This document shows positions 16,901 to 24,500 of a stretch of 64,000 nucleotides of DNA, in pieces (within the stretch, counting starts at the first letter, position 1; each line of letters begins with the position of its first letter). Below the pieces are notes generated by a model that had not been told where the DNA came from, ran no database searches, and was given only the letters and a program-made list of their open reading frames with translations. Location: positions 942,558 through 1,006,557 of the forward strand of contig FN649745.1 of the NCBI GenBank assembly GCA_000310025.1, in the 5' to 3' direction. The translations under genes were made by a program, and so were the position numbers. The stretch is from Ectocarpus siliculosus (lineage: Eukaryota; Sar; Phaeophyceae; Ectocarpales; Ectocarpaceae).

Positions 16901-18638
16901 CAAAAAGCCGGTACAACTCCATGCAAAGAGGGAAGAGAGCGCTGCACTCTTCTCGCATTAACAATCGAAGGCAAAGCACCGCAGGAGGGGTGGGTACTGG
17001 GGCTCAGGGAGATAAACTCTTCTGTGTGACCATGTGTTGGAGTAAACGGTACAACAAGTGCTGTGAGCGCTGGTGTGAAGTGAAGACAAAAAAAAAAAAT
17101 GCGGGCCTCTTGGGCCCCTGCACAACCAACCGTCAAGAGCAAAAAACCTATGGACAGATACATGCATAGATTCGGTGTGTTTAACTAAGAAAAAAAAAAC
17201 AGGTAAAAGCACGACTAAAGCACGACTAGCCACCACACTGATGTTCTACTCAGCTAATGCAAGCCGTGGCCGAAGCGTCGAGGCACACGCATCTTTTCTT
17301 GTCACCCGCCGATATATCCAGATGCCGAATCTGTGGACCTGAACCAGCAGCAGTTTTCCCTGCTCATGTTCTGCGCACTGCTGTTGTGACAGATACCACC
17401 AGTGTTCCCACTCTTTGCTGGGACTAAAAGGGGCTGATCGTGCTCAGCATTACTGTCGTAGGTTCTCTACATGCTCTGTTGGCCGTTGGCAGGCAACTTA
17501 TACTTATAGTGCTGTTGCTGTGCTTCGACGCGCCTGAAAACTGGAACTGCAGTGCTGGTCCTGGTATAATCCCGGTGCGATCCAGCCGACATCACAGCGG
17601 GCAACTGGCATCGTTCAGAGTATGAAACAACTTGAATATTTCATAAGTGCCAGCCGATTTCACCGGAATTATACCGGGCAACCGGCATTGTTCGACCGGC
17701 ATTCTACCGGGACCACTGCTGCTTTGCTTCTCTTTTTTCATTACTTTGAATCAGCGTTAATTCTGCCTGGTCACGTGAATCCGCGGTCACACACAGAAGC
17801 AAAGGTTCATCTCCCGAAGGCCCCATACCCTCCCCTCCTGCCGTGTGCACATGTCGGCTCTGTCGCTGGGCTGTATGATTCCGGCCGCCTTTTCAAGCGC
17901 TCGGAACGAGCGGTACAAAAAAGCACTGCGGGAAGACTTTTGAATGTACGTAACCATTGCTGAATCCTGTCCTCGACACAGGAGATTCGAAACGCTCGTT
18001 TGGATTGCGAACGAGCTTCGCCGACGCTGCTGGGGCAGCGCGGCGGCTCGACCGTGACACGACAACCGGTTCAGGATTTAGGAAAACGCTGTGCGACATA
18101 TCGCGTTGGTTGCTGGTGAAATGGTTGAGTTGTGTGCCAGCAGGATATTATGTAGATCCTGCTGACATCGTTGCAAACAGCTGGTACTTTACAGGCGCGA
18201 TGGTAACTCAATCCGACAGCGACAGCCAGTACCTTGGAACAGCTGCCGCTGGCGGGTGTAATGCCCGTGATAGCTGTGGTCCCGTGTCGCTCTCACGGCG
18301 TAGTAATCCGACACCTTGCCCGCGTCCCGGCCACCGTCTTCGTCGTTGATGTTGCCGTGTCTCACGCGGTAGTTTTCGCTGGTACTCCGCGAGAAGTCGT
18401 AGCCGAACGGGATGCGCCAGTCGCCCTGGGAGTAGTCCGATTCCTTCCAGCCGCACCGGTCCCTCGACCTCGTGGTGCTCTGCATGCGCGTCCAGCTATG
18501 TCGCTGCGGCGGGTCCTTGCTGCTGCTGCTGCTGCTGGCGGTGGCGGTGCGGCTGCTGCTGCCCATGTCGGGCAGCAACTCGCAAGTGTTGTTGCTGCTG
18601 CTCATGCCGGGTCCGCCCGCTGCTGCCAAAAGACTCAT
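7419..18638 (-). CDS. Zeta-toxin-like P-loop kinase / glutaredoxin fusion protein
   Basis: Nine exons (in transcript order): 18638-18233, 16566-16461, 16001-15836, 14877-14788, 13928-13737, 10756-10629, 9625-9499, 8805-8731, 7691-7419. Every junction is GT-AG, phases match, and the total is 520 codons plus stop. Residues 1-135 form a Ser-rich leader ending in a conserved-looking segment (DHSYHGHYTRQRQLFQ). Residues 137-320 resemble the eukaryotic zeta-toxin/P-loop kinase domain: Walker A GAMGAGKS (159-166), FPLPDIVTVDPD (178-189), RRESG, WVDGSLRDSKWY and a TGRVVPEAEI helix. Residues 321-362 hold a small segment with GFCDWKGC. Residues 364-450 are a glutaredoxin: CSFC active site (385-388), TVP (430-432) and GGNFIGGCSD (437-446), the glutathione-binding loop. 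The C-terminal tail is Ala/Lys-rich. The kinase substrate is unknown, and bacterial-type toxicity should not be assumed. The start is the first ATG in the open frame; an upstream exon is possible. Confidence 0.85.
7707..8160 (+). repeat. Tandem cluster of (GT)n-TAGCATCGACCGCG repeats
   Basis: Four to five diverged units (about 7707, 7791, 7885, 8021 and 8120) lie in the last intron of the zeta-glutaredoxin gene, antisense to it. The first GT-rich head begins about 15 bases from the splice acceptor of the last exon (7691). A block GGCCATGATCTGGG at about 7998 also accompanies the units at 31557 and 31944. Confidence 0.7.
8524..8745 (-). repeat. Tandem repeat spanning an exon/donor junction
   Basis: Three copies of a 70-75-bp unit. 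The copy nearest exon 8 contains the real end of that exon and its donor (reading on the minus strand CTTACC then GTGAGTTACT, junction at 8731/8730). The other two copies repeat the same junction as CTCACC/GTGAG further inside the intron, so they are decoy 5' splice sites. Confidence 0.8.
10803..10870 (-). mobile_element. 3'-end fragment of the poly(C)-tailed element family
   Basis: On the minus strand this contains GGTCCATGGTCTAACAGCTA and GGCATGCAAAACAT, the shared 3' terminal motif of the family, then a short CCCC. It is in sense orientation to the zeta-glutaredoxin gene, and its 3' end lies about 55 bases before the acceptor of exon 6 (10756). Confidence 0.6.
11423..11490 (+). pseudogene. 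tRNA-Gln(CTG) array copy 1, shortened D arm
   Basis: Acceptor, anticodon (CTG) and T arms match the other copies, but the D arm is 4 nt shorter (68 nt against 72), so correct folding is doubtful. It is followed by a T8 run, the usual RNA polymerase III stop. Confidence 0.7.
11599..11670 (+). tRNA. tRNA-Gln(CTG), array copy 2
   Basis: This 72-nt cloverleaf has acceptor stem GACCCTA/TAGGGTC with discriminator A, anticodon stem GCAGA/TCTGC with loop CTCTGAA (anticodon CTG, reading CAG), and T stem CTGAG/CTCAG with loop TTCGAGT. CCA is not encoded, as in eukaryotic nuclear tRNA genes. The body resembles known eukaryotic tRNA-Gln. A T7 terminator follows. It lies antisense within a 3-kb intron of the zeta-glutaredoxin gene. 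Confidence 0.88.
11780..11851 (+). tRNA. tRNA-Gln(CTG), array copy 3, one acceptor mismatch
   Basis: Full length (72 nt) with anticodon CTG, but the 3' acceptor strand reads TATGGTC. This creates one C-T mismatch in the acceptor stem, so function is uncertain. A T7 run follows. Confidence 0.7.
11960..12029 (+). pseudogene. tRNA-Gln array copy 4, anticodon loop deletion
   Basis: This copy is 70 nt. The anticodon arm reads GCAGA-CTGAA-TCTGC, leaving a 5-nt loop that has lost two bases, so no normal anticodon is presented. Acceptor and T arms are intact and a T7 run follows. Confidence 0.75.
12139..12210 (+). tRNA. tRNA-Gln(CTG), array copy 5
   Basis: Identical in all stems and loops to copy 2 (72 nt, loop CTCTGAA), followed by a T7 terminator. 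Confidence 0.88.
12320..12391 (+). tRNA. tRNA-Gln(TTG), array copy 6, anticodon switched
   Basis: A full 72-nt cloverleaf whose anticodon loop is CTTTGAA, giving anticodon TTG (reads CAA, and CAG by wobble) instead of CTG. All stems match the other intact copies and a T7 run follows. A single C-to-T change has therefore produced the other glutamine isoacceptor. Confidence 0.85.
12501..12572 (+). tRNA. tRNA-Gln(CTG), array copy 7
   Basis: An intact 72-nt copy with stems and loops as in copy 2 and a T7 terminator. Confidence 0.88.
12681..12752 (+). tRNA. tRNA-Gln(CTG), array copy 8
   Basis: An intact 72-nt copy with stems and loops as in copy 2 and a T7 terminator. Confidence 0.88.
12862..12922 (+). 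pseudogene. tRNA-Gln array copy 9, internal deletion
   Basis: This copy is 61 nt. The anticodon arm and most of the T arm are replaced by two repeats of CAGACTCTCAGTAGG, as if recombination joined the similar strings in the anticodon and T arms. It cannot fold as a tRNA. Confidence 0.85.
13032..13103 (+). tRNA. tRNA-Gln(CTG), array copy 10 (last)
   Basis: An intact 72-nt copy followed by T6. The sequence right after it (CATCGTCTAGACATGGGCTTTC) continues without a break into a copy of the poly(C)-tailed dispersed element. Confidence 0.87.
13122..13707 (+). mobile_element. Poly(C)-tailed dispersed element, copy 1
   Basis: From about 13300 onward this is closely similar to the copies at 15240-15833 (+) and 23821-24375 (-). 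It contains TGGTCGAGTAG, a match to the RNA polymerase III A box, and GGGTCGAGAACCC, a B-box-like motif, about 20 bases apart. It has no long coding frame. It ends with GGTCAAAGGTCTAAC, GGCATGC, ATGAGTAC and a C15 run (13693-13707). It is antisense in the zeta-glutaredoxin gene, and the C run ends 29 bases from the donor of exon 5 (13736). Confidence 0.75.
13946..14105. other. Poly(G) tract and 100-N assembly gap
   Basis: A G run with one CTTC interruption leads into 100 Ns. On the minus strand it is a poly(C) run ending about 17 bases before the acceptor of zeta-glutaredoxin exon 5 (13928), so it may be the tail of another, unassembled member of the poly(C) family. Nothing else can be read here. 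Confidence 0.6.
15240..15833 (+). mobile_element. Poly(C)-tailed dispersed element, copy 2
   Basis: The most complete copy. The head GTGTTTGCCATCGGG...GGCAACGACGTTGTAAAAC is present twice in tandem (about 15248-15310 and 15313-15372). A T-rich stretch follows, then the conserved body, then the 3' motif GGTCAACGGTCTAAC, GGCATGC, ATGAGTACAC and a C19 run. The C run ends at 15833 and the donor of zeta-glutaredoxin exon 3 is at 15835-15834, so on the transcript the intron begins GTGGGGG, with the Gs supplied by the element tail. Confidence 0.78.
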
Positions 18639-20342
18639 TTGCGACTGGCACGCCAACGATCAGCTGCCCAACATGCAGGAGCACGAGAGAGAGAAGGAGA
18701 ATGCGGAGTGAGAGAGGGGGTACGTTCTTGTGTATCTCTCTCTCTCTCTCTCGGTCTCTGCTCTGCTCTGGTTCTGTGTGGAGTTGCGGGCGTTTGGCGG
18801 AGTGTTTAGGGGGTGACGCAGTGTCATGAGCAATCCGCACGTACACCCCATTTTTCGGGGACCGTTTGAGCTGCCAACCCGAACTCCACCTTGGCCACAG
18901 AGACAGCCCACCACCCACCACAGGGAGGGACCAATACTGGCACCCTGGCAACATTCGGGCATTTCTCTTTAATGGTGGTGATCATTGTCAGCTTTTTGCG
19001 AAGCTATCATGTCGAGGTACGTCTTTTTGAGTTTGAACTGTTCGTTGACCCCATCATTACAAAGCACTGCTGTACGTACACTACTTGTATTTGTATCGGT
19101 AAAACCCAACTGCAACTTTTCAGCCCAAGCTGGCGCCAGCGTATCCTTCCACCTCGGTATACTGTAGAGGCGCTTCACTAGTGTTTTAGATGCAACAGCA
19201 ATGGAGAGTATCCGTATTACGGTGTCATCCACAGCTTTTGGGCCTGGTGTTTCTTTCAAACAGAACACAAACGAACCCCGCATTCTGTACCAGAGTGGGA
19301 CCTCCGTCCAGCAACATGCACGCGAGAAGAAGAGGCGCAGCAGCACCTATTGCTGTGTTTGTAGCACCGTGTTGCTAGGGCGCCTACGCGGGTCCGACCG
19401 CGCTGGTTCAAACATGAGAAGCATGTTTTACGCGCAGCTCCTTTTGTTACACGCCCGCAGCTCCTGTTTGTTGGTGCTGCTGCTAGAACAAACAGCAGCA
19501 CCCCGCCATGTTGCTGCGCTAGGGGTTAGCACACAGACTACCCATTCGAGATATACCCACAATAATATATATGGACACCGCACTTGCTGGGTCTGCATTG
19601 TGCTTCGGTAAGGCCTCGACGAGGCGGTTCCAACGCCACAATTATTGGAGCTTTGAAAATTGGTTTAGAGGGTGCGATATTTCGTGTGGCGTACGGTAAG
19701 CTCGCGCCCATGCGCCCACGCCCTTGTTGAGTGCCTTGTACTCGAACCAAAGAACACCCGCCCCAATGGCATGGTGGCGACCAGTACGCGCACCTCTTGT
19801 GTTCCTTACCTGCTTGGGTATGGTTTTTTGGTCCTACAGATTCTCACCTCCTCAACGCTTTCTGGCACTCCAGCCCCCCCCATAGAACAACCATTATCCA
19901 CACAGTTCAAAGTCGCAGCAGCAGACAGCAGCAGCACCATCCGCAACACAGCAGCTTCCCTCGCCCGCTCCACCGCAACACATCAGCTACACCCGGCACC
20001 AACTAAAACCCTCTGGTTTACCGCGGTTCCTTGCAATGCATACCTTGCTGCTGCAGGCATGTCGTCGACTCAGGGCCGAACTATAATAGGAGGGATGAAT
20101 TCTCGCATTAACAACACCTGTTGTGGTTCACACGTTCACACACACTTCGCCGCCTCAGCACCCCTGTCCCGGGGAATTTCTCGATACACCCAAGCGCCTA
20201 CAGACAAAGCGGTCTGTCTGGCCATGGCAGTGTTCACCTTCCCACACTGCCGAACCCCCCAATCCCCTTGCCCGACTCGAAATCACACAGCCCGGCGCCG
20301 AGCCCTGAACCAAGCCCGGACAACACCAAGGCGGCCTCGATA
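18639..20342. other. Divergent intergenic region
   Basis: This separates the start of the zeta-glutaredoxin gene (-) from the start of the Rab32-like gene (+), so it should hold both promoters and 5' UTRs. No exon is supported. A half-copy of the 43819-44013 TIR element lies at about 19608-19690. The open frame upstream of 20343 continues back to about 20121 without an ATG. Confidence 0.5.
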
Positions 20343-21480
20343 ATGCCCATGCGACTCGACGCCCTTACCATCGCGGGCCTGACGGGAACACCTCACGGTG
20401 GTGGGGGCGGCGGGTTTGCCGGGCGAGAGATGGCTGCCCCGGGCTCCCCCGCTGCCGGCTCCGACGCCACGCTGAGCTCCATCCAAGACTCGTCCTGCGG
20501 CGGCGACGGCGGCGATGTGGGCGATGGCGACGGCAGTGCCTCGGTGCTGTCGGATGATCTCGGGTCCGTCACGTTTACGGACGACAGCGGTACTACTGCT
20601 GAGAGGGAGGGAGGGGACAGCGATAGTAGTGGTTGTGACGGTAGCGGTGGTGTTGTTGAAGCTGCGAAGACTGGTCCGCTTTGGGATGGTGAGGTGAAGG
20701 GGGAATCTACGGCAGGAGGAGGAGGAGGAGGAGGAGCAATCGCAGCAGAGGAGAGGGGGCAGCGGGATAGGGGAGGGCGTTGGCCAGCGCCAGCAGAAGC
20801 AGCTGCAGGAGGAGACAGCACTGGACCGGCGAGAGCAGCACGAGACCACCCTACAGAAGTCGCCGGGGCAACTGAAAACAGCGGCGGTGCCTTGTCGTCG
20901 CCGGCTTCCCATCGTGCCGCGCCAAGCCCCGACTCGTCCCTGCCTCCTGCTTCGCCGAGAAAGGGTGGACCACAACTGGGACACGCAACAACGCTCCCGG
21001 CCACGGGTGCAAGCCACCCTAACCAAAGAGCCACCGATCTGGACGCCAGCACCACCACCTTACGACCTCTGTCACAACAACGACGACGATCACATCAACA
21101 GGATCCCGACGATAGCCGAGCTGAGGGCATCCTCGGCGACTCCGGCATCAACAAAAGTAGCAACAGCAGCAACAACGACGACCAGCGTAGATTATTGCGC
21201 GGCGGCTCGGGTACTGCTATTACTGCCGTCGCCACCGCCGTGAGCGGCGCTGACAGCGGGGGCGGAGGCGTTTCTCCTGCCCCGCCACCGGCGGCGGCAG
21301 AGCCGCCCCGCGGCGGCGTAGTGCCGACGGTGACCTGCAAGGTTCTCGTGGTCGGGAACGCCAAGTGCGGCAAGTCGTCCATCATCAGCCGGTTCGTGAG
21401 CAACCGTTTCAGCTCGGACTACAACTCCACCGTTGGGGCGGACTACGCCATGAAGGACGTTTCCCTCGAGAATGGACGAC

Positions 21481-21515
<35 letters not shown>

Positions 21516-24500
21516 TGTGCATATGTTTTGTGTGTTTATTGTTGGCATCGACCGCGCTAACCGACTGACCAATGAAAAGACGCCAGTCTCAGTGCGTTGT
21601 GTGTGTGTTTTGTGTTTTGAATTGGCATCTACCCACAGGAGGGGCGTAGGAGTTGTGTGTGTGTTTTTTTTTTTTTTTTAAGAACATCGACCGCGCTAAC
21701 TGGCTGACCAATGAAAACACGACTGCGGGACAAAGAAAAAACGCTATCACGCTTTCTAAGCAAAAAATGTTCTACCGACTGGGGGGGCGCAGGAGCAGGA
21801 CGACAGCAAGGTGTCCTTCCTGCTTCTTGAGCTTGTGGGCCTCGTGGTTGTGGGTATCATCGACCTAGTTGTGGATCCGATGTATAAGAGGGTGTCGTGT
21901 AACAGGAGGCTCCGATATGAGAGGGTCGCAATAGGTTGTCACGGACTCGACCCTCTATTGTAAAGTTGGTTACATATCCTCTTATTCCGGGATACGAGGG
22001 TCGAGGGCCATTGTCACACCACCCTCTGATATCGGAGCCACCACTGTACGCTACAAGTAGTGTCTTCCCTGTTTCTTTGCCACCGATCCGCTTTGTCTGG
22101 CCGGCCGGCTGGCTGGCTGGCAGATGATGAATGCAGTCGTCTTCGATGGACAGGTTGGATTGCGGTAGAAACCTTGGCTCGATGCTGCCCTCACCTATAA
22201 CGGGTGTGGCGACCCTGTATGTTTTTTTGCTAATATTGCTGTACCGTCGACCGCGCTAACGCGTATGCACGTGTGTGTGTCACGTTTGTCGTTGTTGGTG
22301 TATGAATTCCTTTGCTGTATCGCCAAAGAGCAATTAGAGGGGATTTGCTGGTGCTGGTGCTGTCGCTGTTACGGTAGGGTTTTTATGCTGGCGGTGATCG
22401 ATGATCCTGCCCTCCTCCTCTCGCCCGCGCCGCGACATGCTACATATACCCTAGTCTGATGCTTGTTGATCTTGGTTTGCAGGTGCGACTGCAGCTGTGG
22501 GATATCGCAGGTCAGGACCGGTTCGCCAAGCTGACGCGCGCCTACTTCCGACGAGCGAAAGGCGCGGTCGTAGTCTGCGATGTCACCCGCGAGGGAACCT
22601 TCGATGCAATCGTCAGGTGGAAGGTACAGTGCTGCTTCCTTCTACGAGTACCCTGAGTATTCAAAGGAGTGTGAAAAGAGCCTAAAATGGCTTGCACCGG
22701 GGTAACCGACCCAGTTAGCAGAGTTTGCTGACATCAGCTACTGCACAGGGGGGGGGGGGGGGGGGGCGTACTCTTATGTTTTGCATGCCTTAGCGGTTAG
22801 ACCATTGACCACGCGTCCTCGAGAGGACGGAGCATTGTTCCCACAGGACCGATCACCGATGGCCAACCGTTCCTTCCTACTTTGCCAAAGGTGGCTCAAA
22901 AATGTCTTCCTTAGTCTGTCTATCCTAACGATATCCCTTCCCGCCTTTTTCAAACCACTTCCTACTCCCCAGTACAGCTACCGTCCTTTCCTCTCTATTC
23001 CATGCCTCAAACATCTCCCGGTCCCTCCCTTTGTTTTTTTCCCAGCTCAGTCATGTACACTTCCCTCTCCTCTTCGTACCACGGACATTCCGCGACTACA
23101 TGAACACGGTCTTCGCATTCGAAGCCGCTTTCACATTTGAGCTTGTCGTCTTCGTTGTCTACCGTCCTATGTCTTCGTCGACATTCTCGAAGGCCTATGT
23201 CCCCGGTCCTGAATGTAACCTTAAGCTTTGTCCCTGCATCCATTGGTCCATGTAGGTAATCCTTGAACCCTATTCCTTCTTTCAACATTCCGTACACTTC
23301 TAGACCCTCCTTGTCCTCGGTTTCTTTCCTTAGATTCTGTTCTTCTCTCTCGGCACAAGAAAAGGAAATAGCTTCTCCTTGAACCCCCTTTAGACCCTCC
23401 GTTTCCAGCGTTTTATCTTCGTCGATGTCGAACCCCTTCCATATGTCCTCTACAACCTTGACCCATTCCGTGGGTTGTCTACCCATCTTTTTGTTTGCCC
23501 ACTTTACCTCCATACTATTCTCGGCAACCTCTCCTCTCCCATCCCGCACATGCGATACTGCCATGTCAGCTTCCTTGCGTCTCTTCCCGACCGTAGGGAT
23601 TGGATCCCCAATTCTGCCCTGACGGCTGCATTACTTGTGCGCTTGGAGCATCCTAGGATGATTTTCGCTGCTTTCATCTGCGCCGCCTCGAGTTCTTTCA
23701 CTACCTTCCTATTTCCTTCCCATACTTCTCCGGCGTACTCTAGCGGCGGTACGATTTACGCTCTTCAAAACCGTCAATTTGATGCGTGTATCGAGGTGCC
23801 GGTTTGCGAGTATTGGGTGGGGGGGGGGGTGTACTCATAGGGTGTGCATGCCGCAGTCGTTAGACCTTTGACCTCGCATCCCTACAAAGCCGGGACGGAG
23901 CACGCCGGGTTCTCACCGGACCAGGCTCTCACATCACCAAGCGCGAAGCGCCGTGAGGTATTCGGCGAGTCGCATGAAGGGTGCGCTGCATCCTGCTAAG
24001 GGTGTTCGGCATCTTGTGCTTACTTCCTTGCGTACGGATGACAGCTGCGTATGACTTAATTAATTTTCTGGTGCTTTCAATTCCAGAGACAGTTATATGC
24101 ACTGTGTAACTGCCTCGAGGATGCTTGACCAATTTAACACAACGTAGTGCGATCATCCCCCTTGCGCGGAGTGAGGTTTCTCGACCCCGCACAACATGAT
24201 CTACTCGACCACCATTATGGTTACCGCAAAAAAAAAAACAGAGGTAAAAAAACAAAAACAAACCCGGTAACCTGGTTGCCGAGTTCACGAAGTGAATTGG
24301 CTTGTTTTACAACGTCGTTGCCAATCGACGAAAACCCAATCCCGATGGCAAACACCGAGGGGGGGGGGGTATTGGGTGGGTGGGGGGAGGTTGTACACGG
24401 TGTTGTCGCCACGCTCGTTGAAGTAGCGATGTATTTGGAGATCTCCTTTATTGGTTATAAAGGGTACATACAATCGCCCTAACGTCCGTCTGTGGAGGAC

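Noticed and set aside
17787-18099. Minus-strand frames that could be extra zeta-glutaredoxin exons
   Set aside because: The junction 18233/16566 already joins in phase (G plus AC) and restores a family-like sequence; no donor fits the frame here.
7419-18638. Interpretation as a bacterial zeta toxin of a toxin-antitoxin system
   Set aside because: The gene has nine spliceosomal introns, no antitoxin partner and an attached glutaredoxin; only the kinase fold is shared.
20283-21058. Two long minus-strand frames opposite Rab exon 1
   Set aside because: The plus strand leads in phase into intact GTPase motifs; the minus frames have no motif.
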